Origin: Litorivita sp040371945
Lineage (GTDB): Bacteria; Pseudomonadota; Alphaproteobacteria; Rhodobacterales; Rhodobacteraceae
DNA length: 64,000 nucleotides
Assembly (NCBI RefSeq): GCF_040371945.1
Contig: NZ_BAABWS010000002.1
Location: forward strand, 1 to 64,000
Reading direction: 5' to 3'
Below, piece by piece: positions 25,079 through 32,909 of the stretch (position 1 is its first letter; the number at the start of each line of letters is the position of its first letter). Under the pieces are notes generated by a model. That model saw only the letters and a list, made by a program, of their open reading frames with translations, did no database searches and was not told the DNA's origin. The position numbers were made by a program, and so were the translations under genes.

Positions 25079-27571
25079 TTAGGTGCCGCGCGGTTTGGCG
25101 CGCAGCGTCGGGTCGGCTTCGCGCGGGTTTTCAGGCCATGGATGGCGCGGATAGCGCCCGCGCATGTCGCGGCGCACATCGGCGTAGGAACTGTCCCAGA
25201 ACCCGACGATATCGGTGGTGGTTTGCACCGGCCGCCCCGCAGGCGACAAAAGCGTCACCCGCAGCGCCGTGCCCCCCACGGTGGGATGGGTGGTTTGCCC
25301 GAACATCTCTTGCAAACGCAGCGAGATTTCCGGCGGCTCGGCGTCATAATCGATCGCAATTTTGCGCCCCAAAGGCGTGGTGAAACTCGCCGGTGCGGCG
25401 CGGTCCACCGCTTGCATCTGCGCATAATCAAGGCTCTGGCGCAAAGGCTCCAGCAGGTCAAAGCGTTTCCAGTGATCGGCGGTTTTCACCCCCGCGAGGT
25501 AAGGCAGAAGCCATATTTCCAGCCGCTCCATCAGCGCCTCAAGGCTCATATCGGGCACATCCGCGCCGCCCGCGTGCGCGATGCGCACCCGCGCCAAAAA
25601 CCGCCGCGCGGCCTCGGAGGGGGCAAGGCCAAGCTCGCGCACCCCGTCCAGCATCGCCTCGGCCACCGCCTCGGGCGGCACGTCCTTCCATATCCGGTCG
25701 TCCAGAACCGCCGCGCCCAAACGCTCTTGCTGGCGCGCCACCACGCGGCGCTCGCGCCGTGACCATGCGCAGGCGTCCTGCCATGCGATCTGATCGGCGA
25801 AGAGCCCGCGCAGCGCGCTTTGCGAGATGGCGATGGCTTGGCGGATGCGGGCCTCGCGCGGGTTGCCGTCCAGATCGGTGGCGACGATGAAGGGCGCGGT
25901 GCCGGTGACATCGCCCTCATCCAAAATCGCGCCCTTGCCGCCCGAGAGCACATAGCGCGGCGCATCGCCCTTGCGCCTTTGCCCGATGCGGTCGGGATAG
26001 GCCAGAGCCGCCATTTGCGCGGGGCCGAGCCCTTGGAGCGTGGCGGTTTTGACCATACGCGCCAATCGCTTGGCCTCTTGGCGGATGCGTTCGATGGCGC
26101 CGCGATGGGCCGGATAGGGGCGCTCGGCGGCAAAGCGGCGCGGATCGCGCAGCGCCTCGAGGCGCAGCGCCAGATCCACAGGCGCGCCGCGGCCCAAAGG
26201 ATCGCGGTCGGCCAATAGCGCGGCCAAGGGCGCGGCGTCGGGGCCGGCCAGCACCAGCATATGCGCCAATCGCGGATGCAGCGGCAGCCGCGCCAAGGCC
26301 CGCCCATGCGCCGTGATCCGCCCCGCATGATCGAGCGCGCCGAGCATCTGCAACAGCGCCTGCGCCTCGGCATAAGCGCCCGCATTGGGCGGGGTCAAAA
26401 ACGCCAATTCGTCGGGCCGCGCGCCCCAGAGCGCCAGTTCCAAAACCAGCCCCGCCAAATCCGCCGCCTCGATCTCGGCGGGGGCGAAGGGCGCCAGCGC
26501 CCCCTCTTCGCCGCGCGTCCACAAGCGGTAGCACACGCCTTCGGCCACGCGCCCCGCACGGCCCGCGCGCTGCACCGCTTCGGCGCGCGTCACCCGCTCG
26601 GTCACCAGCCGTGACATGCCCGAGGCCGGATCAAACCGCGCCCGCCGCGCCCGCCCGCCGTCCACCACCACGCGGATGTCCTCGATGGTCAGCGAGGTTT
26701 CGGCAATCGAGGTCGCCAGCACCAGTTTGCGCCCGCTTTCGCAAGGCGCAATCGCGGCGCGCTGGGCTGCAAATTCCATCGCGCCAAAGAGAGGCCGCAC
26801 CGCAACATCTGCAGGCAGGCGGGATTTGACCAAAGCCTCGACGCGGCGGATTTCGCCTTCGCCGGGGAGGAAGGCCAAAAGGCTGCCCGTCTCGGCCTGT
26901 GCGGCGTCGACGATCAGATCGGACATCGCCTCCTCGAAGCGGCGGGTTTTGGGCAGGGGCCGCTCAAGCCAGCGCGTCTCGACCGCGAAGCTGCGCCCCT
27001 GCGAGGTGACCATCGGCACCTCGGCCCCGCCCTGCGCCATCAATTCGGCCACCGGCGCGGCGTCGAGCGTTGCCGACATCACCACGATCATCAAATCCTC
27101 GCGCAGCGCACCGGCGATTTCGAGGCACAGCGCAAGGCCCAGATCGGCATTGAGCGAGCGTTCGTGAAATTCGTCAAAGAGCACCGCGCCGATGCCCGCC
27201 AATTCGGGATCGCTTTGGATCATCCGCGTCAGGATGCCTTCGGTCACCACCTCGATCCGCGTGTTCGCGCCCACTTTGGCCGCGCCGCGCACGCGGTATC
27301 CGACCGTCTCGCCCGCCGCCTCGCCAAGGCTGCTGGCCATGCGTTCGGCGGCGGCGCGCGCGGCCAAACGGCGCGGCTCCAGCATCAAGATGCGGCCCTC
27401 GGTGATCCCCGCCTTGAGCAAGGCCAAAGGCACCACGGTGGTTTTACCCGCTCCGGGCGGCGCTTGCAGCACCGCGCGCCCGCGGGAGCGCAGCGCGTCG
27501 ATCAGCGGCGGCAAAGCCTGCGCAATCGGCAGGTCGGGCAGGCGGATATCGGGCAGGGGCGCGGCACTCAT
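25079..27571 (-). CDS. hrpB: ATP-dependent helicase HrpB
   Basis: An 830-residue DExH-box helicase: Walker A APPGAGKTT (37-45), DEFHERS (133-139), SATLDA, ATSIAETSLTIE and QRAGRAGR are all present, followed by HA2/OB and the HrpB-specific C-terminal domain. The start at 27571 (MSAAPLPDIRLPDLPIAQ) gives the usual distance to the first motif; upstream ATGs at 27589 and 27691 are possible but lack RBS. HrpB is widespread in proteobacteria, and its RNA target is poorly known. It is divergent from meaB. Confidence 0.92.
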   Translation of the reverse strand: MSAAPLPDIRLPDLPIAQALPPLIDALRSRGRAVLQAPPGAGKTTVVPLALLKAGITEGRILMLEPRRLAARAAAERMASSLGEAAGETVGYRVRGAAKVGANTRIEVVTEGILTRMIQSDPELAGIGAVLFDEFHERSLNADLGLALCLEIAGALREDLMIVVMSATLDAAPVAELMAQGGAEVPMVTSQGRSFAVETRWLERPLPKTRRFEEAMSDLIVDAAQAETGSLLAFLPGEGEIRRVEALVKSRLPADVAVRPLFGAMEFAAQRAAIAPCESGRKLVLATSIAETSLTIEDIRVVVDGGRARRARFDPASGMSRLVTERVTRAEAVQRAGRAGRVAEGVCYRLWTRGEEGALAPFAPAEIEAADLAGLVLELALWGARPDELAFLTPPNAGAYAEAQALLQMLGALDHAGRITAHGRALARLPLHPRLAHMLVLAGPDAAPLAALLADRDPLGRGAPVDLALRLEALRDPRRFAAERPYPAHRGAIERIRQEAKRLARMVKTATLQGLGPAQMAALAYPDRIGQRRKGDAPRYVLSGGKGAILDEGDVTGTAPFIVATDLDGNPREARIRQAIAISQSALRGLFADQIAWQDACAWSRRERRVVARQQERLGAAVLDDRIWKDVPPEAVAEAMLDGVRELGLAPSEAARRFLARVRIAHAGGADVPDMSLEALMERLEIWLLPYLAGVKTADHWKRFDLLEPLRQSLDYAQMQAVDRAAPASFTTPLGRKIAIDYDAEPPEISLRLQEMFGQTTHPTVGGTALRVTLLSPAGRPVQTTTDIVGFWDSSYADVRRDMRGRYPRHPWPENPREADPTLRAKPRGT

Positions 27572-27747
27572 GCGCGCTTTATCCGCCATCCGCGTGCCAA
27601 GGTCTAGCGGCGGCGCGCCCTGCGAGCAGGGCGGCTCTGGACATTTGCCCGCCGCCAAGGGCAAAAAGGCGCGCAAACGGCGGCATGACACTCAAGAGGG
27701 GCCGCAGGGCGCCCCGCAAAGGCGGGCGGCAAGAGGGGACGCATCCG

Positions 27748-28767
27748 ATGGATATCACTGATCTGGCCACAAAGATCATCGCGCAGGACCGCCGCGCCTT
27801 GGCCCGCGCCATCACTTTGGTCGAAAGCGGGCGCGCGGACCACCGCGCGCAGGCGGCCGAACTGGTCGATCTCTTGCGCGAACGCAGCGATCACCGCGCG
27901 ATCCGCATCGGCCTGTCGGGCACGCCAGGGGTGGGCAAATCCACTTTTATCGAAAGCTTCGGCATGATGCTGACGGGCGGCAAAATGGCGATGCAGGACC
28001 TGCAAACCAGCGCCAAAGACGGCCTGCGCGTGGCGGTTCTGGCGGTCGATCCCTCCTCGGCGCGCTCGGGCGGCTCGATCTTGGGCGACAAGACCCGCAT
28101 GGACCGGCTCAGCCGCGAGCCGCGCGCCTTTATCCGTCCCTCGCCGAGCCAAAGCCACCTTGGCGGCGTGGCGCGCCGCACCCGCGAGGCGGTGGCGCTT
28201 TGCGAGGCGGCGGGGTTCGACGTGGTGTTGATCGAAACCGTGGGCGTCGGGCAATCGGAAACCGTGGTCGCGGAAATCTCGGACCTGTTTATCTTGTTGC
28301 TCGCCCCTGCGGGGGGCGACGAGTTGCAAGGGGTCAAACGCGGCATCATGGAAATGGCCGATATGATCCTCGTGAACAAGGCCGATGGCGATCTCAAAGC
28401 CGCCGCCATGCGCACCTGTTCGGATTATTCCGGCGCGCTGCGCCTCTTGCGCAAACGGGCGCAAGACCCCGAAGGATTTCCCAAGGCGATGACCGTTTCG
28501 GCGTTGCAAGAGGACGGTCTCGCGGGGGCGTGGGAGGATATGCAAAGCCTCACCGAATGGCGCAAGGCCCAAGGCCATTTCGACGCCCGCCGCGCCGCGC
28601 AGGCCGAATATTGGTTCGACCAAGAGGTGCGCCAAGGGCTTTTGGCCGCGCTGGAGCGCGAGCCGCTCAAAGGCACCATGTCCCTCATCGGTGCGCGGGT
28701 TGCCAAGGGCGAGATCACGCCGAGCCTCGCCGCCAAAGAGGTGCTGGCGCAATTGCACAAAGCCTGA
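27748..28767 (+). CDS. meaB: MeaB/ArgK-family G-protein chaperone
   Basis: A 339-residue GTPase that loads and protects B12-dependent methylmalonyl-CoA (or ethylmalonyl-CoA) mutases. P-loop GTPGVGKST (58-66), VDPSSARSGGS, DKTRM, ETVGVGQSE and LVNKADGD are intact. Between the P-loop helix and the next strand it has about 13 extra residues (77-91, GGKMAMQDLQTSAKD) compared with the family sequences I know. The RBS AAGAGGGG precedes the ATG at 27748. No mutase gene is adjacent, though propionyl-CoA synthetase is encoded at 42169. Confidence 0.92.
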   Translation: MDITDLATKIIAQDRRALARAITLVESGRADHRAQAAELVDLLRERSDHRAIRIGLSGTPGVGKSTFIESFGMMLTGGKMAMQDLQTSAKDGLRVAVLAVDPSSARSGGSILGDKTRMDRLSREPRAFIRPSPSQSHLGGVARRTREAVALCEAAGFDVVLIETVGVGQSETVVAEISDLFILLLAPAGGDELQGVKRGIMEMADMILVNKADGDLKAAAMRTCSDYSGALRLLRKRAQDPEGFPKAMTVSALQEDGLAGAWEDMQSLTEWRKAQGHFDARRAAQAEYWFDQEVRQGLLAALEREPLKGTMSLIGARVAKGEITPSLAAKEVLAQLHKA

Positions 28768-28830
28768 TCGCGCCTGCTTGCGGTGCGAGATCTCCTTGCG
28801 CGGGCTGCCCGAAAACCGGACGCGGGGCGC

Positions 28831-29223
28831 CTAGCGCGGCAAATGCACCGGCGCGCCATGGGGCGTTGCGCGATAGGCCGCTTCCCACGCCGCTTTGATC
28901 TGCGCGCGCTCGGCGGCGCTGACCTTGCCGCTTTGCTCCAACATCGCCTCCAGCGTCTCCAGCCACGCGGCGTAGTAATCGCCGCTGCCGTCCAAGACGC
29001 GCGCGGCGCCGTTGCGTTTGAGCGTTGCGCCAAACCCTTCGGTCCATGCCGCCCATGTGAACAGCCCCGCCTCGCTCAGCCCCAGCGTCAGGGCGAAGAG
29101 TTGCGCATGCCATGGCTCTGCAAAGGGAGGTTCGGCAAAGGCAGGCTCTGCAAAGGAAGGTTCGGCAAAGGCAGGCTGCGCGGATGACGGCGCATCCGTG
29201 GGGCTTTCTATCGGCTCACGCAT
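28831..29223 (-). CDS. Nitrile hydratase accessory (activator) protein
   Basis: A 130-residue protein of the nitrile hydratase accessory/activator family, related to the N-terminal part of the beta subunit (FAEPWHAQLFALTLGLSEAGLFTW, then a Trp-Tyr segment GSGDYYAAWLETLE). It helps deliver the metal (cobalt) to the alpha subunit. Residues 17-37 contain four tandem copies of a five-residue unit (A/S/P)FAEP, encoded by 15-bp DNA repeats, just before the conserved EPWHAQ. The start overlaps the end of the beta-subunit gene by 8 bp. Confidence 0.85.
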   Translation of the reverse strand: MREPIESPTDAPSSAQPAFAEPSFAEPAFAEPPFAEPWHAQLFALTLGLSEAGLFTWAAWTEGFGATLKRNGAARVLDGSGDYYAAWLETLEAMLEQSGKVSAAERAQIKAAWEAAYRATPHGAPVHLPR

Positions 29224-29902
29224 CGGCCGCCTCCAGATAGCTTTGCCACAGGTCCAGCGTCACCTCGTCGCCCGCCTGTGCCTCGTCCCCCCAAAGGTCA
29301 CGCGCGCAAAATACCACGGTATAAAGCGGCTCGGGGGCCTCGCCCAATCCATGCGCATTGGCGTCCGGCAAGACGTGATTGCCGTGGCGCATCACCACCC
29401 GCCCGATATGCCCCGCCGCATAGGAGGGCAGCCGCGTATGCCCGCCCGCCACGCCGCAGCGGTTGACCGCAGGGCGCAAGGCCCGCACCCGCGCGCCGAT
29501 GGCAAACAAAGGCGCGGGGCCATCCGCGCGGATATAGGGCGATCCGGCAGGCATCTGCGCCACCTCGGCGGGGGCGACGCATTTTTCCGCGCGCTCGGGC
29601 GCGGCGGGGGCCAAGGCGCGCCCTGCGTCCAACTCCTCGGTGCTGATCATCTCGCGCGCGGCCAAAAGATCGGTCAGCGCGGCGAGCCATTTTTCGTAAT
29701 AGCCCATCTGCATATATTCGGCGGGGGCCAGCGTCTCGCGCGCATGGCGCGAGGTGTCGATGGTCCATCCCCCCGGACGGGCGGCCAGAACCGTGATGGC
29801 CATGGCGCGCGCATGCCACGGGCGTTTGAACACCGGCTCGCGCGCCTCGGGGGAGACCGCGCCGGTGCCCAGCCGCCCGCCCATATCGTGAATGCGGCTC
29901 AT
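29216..29902 (-). CDS. nthB: Nitrile hydratase beta subunit
   Basis: A 228-residue subunit that pairs with the alpha subunit to hydrate nitriles to amides. Start MSRIHDMGGRLGTG, the helical WHARAMAITVL and YYEKWLAALTDLL segments, and the C-terminal SH3-like barrel (GARVRALRP ... GHIGRVVMRHG ... YTVVFCARDLWG) are all family features. The ATG at 29902 overlaps the alpha-subunit TGA as ATGA. The alternative upstream ATG at 30088 lies wholly inside the alpha gene. Confidence 0.93.
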   Translation of the reverse strand: MSRIHDMGGRLGTGAVSPEAREPVFKRPWHARAMAITVLAARPGGWTIDTSRHARETLAPAEYMQMGYYEKWLAALTDLLAAREMISTEELDAGRALAPAAPERAEKCVAPAEVAQMPAGSPYIRADGPAPLFAIGARVRALRPAVNRCGVAGGHTRLPSYAAGHIGRVVMRHGNHVLPDANAHGLGEAPEPLYTVVFCARDLWGDEAQAGDEVTLDLWQSYLEAADA

Positions 29903-30591
29903 GGCTGGGCCTGCGTCGGGGCGGGGGGATGCGGCAACCCCGTGCCGATCATGCTGTTGCGCGTCACCCATGCGGCCAGCGCGGCTTCGTCCAGACCCGC
30001 GCTGGCTTCGGGTCGCATCGGCAGCACCAGATAGCGCATCTCGGCGGTGCTGTCCCACACGCGCACCGATTGGCCTTCGGGCAAGCAAAGGCCGAATTCG
30101 GCCAGAACCCCGCGCGGCTCGCGCACGGCGCGGGCGCGGTAGGCATCGGATTTATACCATGTCGGCGGAATGCCCAGAAGGCTCCACGGGTAGCAGCTGC
30201 ATAGGGTGCAGACGACCATATTGTGGACCTGCGGCGTGTTCTCGACCACGACCACGTGCTCGCCCTGCCGCCCGATCAATCCCATATCGGCCAAAAGCGG
30301 CGTGGCATCCGTGAGCAGTGCGGCGCGAAAGGCAGGCTCGCACCACGCGCGCGCCACGACTTTGGCTCCGTTTTGCGGGCCGACGCGCGAGGAATAGGTC
30401 TCGATCAACGTGTCGATCGCCGCCGGATCGATCAGGCCTTTTTGAACGAGAATCGTCTCGAGCGTTTTGACCCGCAGCGCCGGATCGGAGGGCAGATGGC
30501 TATGGGCGGGGGCGCCGCTCGCGCTGGGCTGCGCGTCTTGCGCGCCGTGGCGGTGGTGGCGTTGGTGGTGGTCGGGGTGATCATGCGGCAT
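29899..30591 (-). CDS. nthA: Nitrile hydratase alpha subunit, cobalt type
   Basis: A 230-residue catalytic subunit. The metal claw VCTLCSC (Cys128, Cys131, Cys133) has Thr after the first Cys, the mark of the cobalt enzymes (iron enzymes have Ser). The following YPWSLLGIPPTWYKS and AYRARAVREPR are typical. The N-terminus is very His-rich: nine His in the first 32 residues (MPHDHPDHHQRHHRH). It is first in the operon nthA-nthB-accessory. Iron-type and thiocyanate-hydrolase alternatives fit less well. No amidase gene is nearby. Confidence 0.93.
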   Translation of the reverse strand: MPHDHPDHHQRHHRHGAQDAQPSASGAPAHSHLPSDPALRVKTLETILVQKGLIDPAAIDTLIETYSSRVGPQNGAKVVARAWCEPAFRAALLTDATPLLADMGLIGRQGEHVVVVENTPQVHNMVVCTLCSCYPWSLLGIPPTWYKSDAYRARAVREPRGVLAEFGLCLPEGQSVRVWDSTAEMRYLVLPMRPEASAGLDEAALAAWVTRNSMIGTGLPHPPAPTQAQP

Positions 30592-30920
30592 GGGGCGGGC
30601 AAACCTTTGGCATTTGGGGCGGGAAGCGGGGCGCATGTCGCGCCGCAACAGGCGGGCAGGGCACGCGTGCCGCCAGATCGCAGCGCAGCGCGGCAAACCC
30701 TTATGAATAAGAAGGTTAGGGGAGATCTTGCGCCCTTGTCCAGTGCCCAAAACCCGCGCGCCCTGCGCCGGCGCAGGCATGGCGATCCGCCCGCGCCCGC
30801 CCGCCGAGCCGCAAGGGGGCGGGCGCGGCGCGCACCGCCGCGTGCAAACCCGCCGCGAAGGTCCGCCGCGCGCCCATCCGTGAAAACCCATTTTTTCCGC
30901 GTAAAGAGCGGGCAGGGCGC
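30592..30920. other. Divergent region between nthA and rpmB, palindrome-rich
   Basis: About 330 bp with no supported gene. It holds a perfect 16-bp palindrome CCTGCGCCGGCGCAGG (30762-30777) and a 12-bp GC-rich inverted repeat (30791-30802 / 30817-30828). The nthA promoter should lie here, but I cannot place it; an AT-richer patch at 30695-30720 is one candidate. Confidence 0.55.
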
Positions 30921-30949
30921 TTGACGGCGCGTTGATGCTGGCCTATTAG
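30921..30949 (+). promoter_or_regulatory. Sigma-70-type promoter of rpmB
   Basis: TTGACG (30921-30926) and TATTAG (30944-30949) are separated by 17 bp, about 95 bp upstream of the rpmB start. Confidence 0.7.
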
Positions 30950-31041
30950 CCCCCAATGGATTTCTGGGCGCGGCCGCTGGCTGTGCCCGTTTATGTTTAT
31001 CGGGGCGTTCCGCGCCCGGCTGAAATGACGAGGATGATGAC

Positions 31042-31332
31042 ATGTCGCGCCGCTGCGAATTGACCGGAAAAGGCCCGATGACTGGCAACAATGTCAGCCA
31101 CGCCAACAACAAAACCCGTCGCCGGTTCTTGCCGAACCTGAACGACGTGACTTTGCAATCGGAAACACTGGGTCGTGGCGTCAAGCTGCGCATCTCGGCC
31201 TCCGCGCTGCGCTCGGTGGACCACCGTGGCGGCTTGGACGCCTTCCTTGCAAAAGCCAAAGACGTCGAGCTTTCGACAACGGCTTTGAAAGTCAAAAAAG
31301 AGATCGCCAAAGCACAGGCCGCAAACGCCTAA
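31042..31332 (+). CDS. rpmB: 50S ribosomal protein L28
   Basis: A 96-residue ribosomal protein of the large subunit, alphaproteobacterial long form. It begins MSRRCELTGKGPMTGNNVSH, followed by NNKTRRRFLPNL and the basic RISASALRSVDHRGG. GAGGATG precedes the ATG. It is a single-gene unit with its own promoter and terminator. The large antisense frame over it is not a gene. Confidence 0.97.
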   Translation: MSRRCELTGKGPMTGNNVSHANNKTRRRFLPNLNDVTLQSETLGRGVKLRISASALRSVDHRGGLDAFLAKAKDVELSTTALKVKKEIAKAQAANA

Positions 31333-31374
31333 GCCTTGGACGGGTTCGGGGCGCAGGCCTTGACCGACAATTTG

Positions 31375-31405
31375 AAAACCCCGCCTCTCGATGTGGCGGG
31401 GTTTT
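31375..31405 (+). terminator. Intrinsic terminator of rpmB
   Basis: An 11-bp stem AAAACCCCGCC / GGCGGGGTTTT (31375-31385 and 31395-31405) with a continuing T-run. Confidence 0.9.
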
Positions 31406-31410
31406 TGTCG

Positions 31411-31779
31411 CTTCGGGGTTTTTGCGTTACGGGTTTCTTGCGTTACGGGGTCGCGCCGGATCTGGGCGGGATTTGATCGGCGAATCAGCGGGTTGGATGT
31501 GAAGGCCATATCCGCAGGCTGGATGATCAGACCGTATGGGCAGACTGTAGGAGCTGACCGTATAAGCAGACTCTATGAGCAGCCGGAGGATCAGACCGGA
31601 GGCGAAGGCAGCGCGCGGCGCAGGGGCCTTTGGGCCGCGGCGCGCTGCGCGGCACCACCCATGGCGCGGATCGCTCTTGCGCGGGCCTGCCACGCGCGGC
31701 GCAGCGGCGGCGCTGGGCGCGGCGGGGGGAGGCATTTTGCCCCGATGACGCGGCAAGGGTCCTGCGCTAGAATGTTGCC
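31411..31779. other. Intergenic region with repeats downstream of rpmB
   Basis: About 370 bp without a supported gene. It contains two near-copies of TTGCGTTACGGG (31419-31448) and the degenerate 13-bp array at 31528-31604. The rest (31605-31760) is GC-rich with no clear signal. Confidence 0.6.
31528..31604. repeat. Degenerate 13-bp tandem repeat
   Basis: Six consecutive units start at 31528, 31541, 31554, 31567, 31580 and 31592. They have the form CAGACCGTATGGG, CAGACTGTAGGAG, CTGACCGTATAAG, CAGACTCTATGAG, then two more diverged copies (12 and 13 bp). The A/T content is higher than in the surroundings. Confidence 0.8.
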
Positions 31780-32133
31780 ATGATGCGTGTGATCAAAGGA
31801 CCGATTCTGGCGGGGCTGATGGCCTTGGTGCTTGCCCTGACGGGGCATAGCATGGCCTCGGCGCGCGCGGCCTCCGGCCCTGCGGGGCAGATCATCCTTT
31901 GCACCGGCACGGGGCCGATCACGGTTTTGACGGATGCCGACGGGCAGCCCATGGCGCATCCGCATATTTGTCCCGATTGCGCGATGGCGGTCTTTGCAGG
32001 GCTGGCCGATGTGCAGGCTCTGCCGCGCCCGCCTGAGGGCAGCGCACAGATCGAACCGCTGCGGGTGCGCCGCGCTGTGCATGCGCGCGCCGCGCCGCTC
32101 CTTCATGCCCGCGGGCCGCCCCTGCGCGCCTAG
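31780..32133 (+). CDS. DUF2946-like secreted protein, copper-associated
   Basis: A 117-residue protein with a signal peptide or anchor (residues ~1-30). The core reads QIILCTGTGPITVLTDADG then HPHICPDCAMAV; a single Cys and a HxHxCPDC metal-type motif recall the DUF2946 family found beside copper genes. The C-terminus is basic and Arg/Ala-rich. It lies 122 bp upstream of the PCu(A)C copper chaperone gene on the same strand, supporting a copper connection. Start 31780 or 31783 cannot be told apart and no clear RBS is seen. Confidence 0.65.
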   Translation: MMRVIKGPILAGLMALVLALTGHSMASARAASGPAGQIILCTGTGPITVLTDADGQPMAHPHICPDCAMAVFAGLADVQALPRPPEGSAQIEPLRVRRAVHARAAPLLHARGPPLRA

Positions 32134-32255
32134 GTGCCGCGCGCGGGGCGCGTTTGTTTGACCGCCCCAAGTCGCATCGCCCCCTGCGGGCACGCCTGCG
32201 GCCCGATGGCCGCAAGACCTCTGTTATTGCTATATTTTGACAAAGGAGAGACGTG

Positions 32256-32816
32256 ATGTCTTTCAAACCTACCCTTTTCGCGGGCGCGCTTGCCTTGTCC
32301 CTGTCTGCGCTGTCCCTGTCGGCCCTCTCGTCGCCTGCTTTTGCCGAGGGCATGATGGTGCATGATCCCTATGCGCGCGCCTCGGCCCGCATGTCGACCT
32401 CCGGCGCGGCCTTCATGATGATCGAAAACACCGGCGGCTCCGATGACCGTTTGATCGATGTGCGATCAGGCGCCGCCGAGCGCACCGAATTGCACACCCA
32501 TAGCGAGGACGCCAATGGCGTGATGCGGATGATCCATGTGAACGAGGGCTTCGCGATCCCCGCCGATACCACCCTGCCTTTGGCACGCGGCGGGCATCAT
32601 GTGATGTTCTTGGGGCTGACCGCGCCGATGGTGCAAGGCGAGATGATCCCGCTCACATTGGTGTTTGAAAAGGCGGGCGAAGTGGCCGTCGAGGTGCCTG
32701 TCGATCTGGAGCGCAAACCGGTGCACGGGATGAAACACGGCAAGATGGATCACGGTAAGATGGATCACGGTAAGATGGATCACTCCAAAATGGACCACTC
32801 CAAAATGTCCAACTGA
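32256..32816 (+). CDS. PCu(A)C periplasmic copper chaperone
   Basis: A 186-residue protein with a Sec signal peptide (about 1-30, ending SPAFA|EG). The PCu(A)C domain shows the copper-ligand pattern: Met in the AFMMIENTGG region, HTHSEDANGVMRMIHV, then GGHHVMFLGLTAPM. This protein family delivers Cu(I) to cytochrome oxidase. After the domain is a His/Met/Lys tail of five-residue repeats (HGKMD / HSKMD) from about 160 to the end, encoded by 15-bp DNA repeats. The ATG at 32256 is chosen over GTG at 32253 because of its better spacing from AAGGAG. Confidence 0.9.
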   Translation: MSFKPTLFAGALALSLSALSLSALSSPAFAEGMMVHDPYARASARMSTSGAAFMMIENTGGSDDRLIDVRSGAAERTELHTHSEDANGVMRMIHVNEGFAIPADTTLPLARGGHHVMFLGLTAPMVQGEMIPLTLVFEKAGEVAVEVPVDLERKPVHGMKHGKMDHGKMDHGKMDHSKMDHSKMSN

Positions 32817-32909
32817 TCCTGCCGCCCTGCGCGCTGGTCCTATGGCGCGCGGGGCACGGACGCCCTTGGACTTTACGTCTGGCTGACCGCGCCGCGCTTG
32901 GCTCGGCGT

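Noticed and set aside
30432..31310. 292-codon minus-strand frame across the nthA upstream region and rpmB
   Set aside because: It is antisense to rpmB and out of frame with nthA; the product is low-complexity Arg/Ala/Pro.
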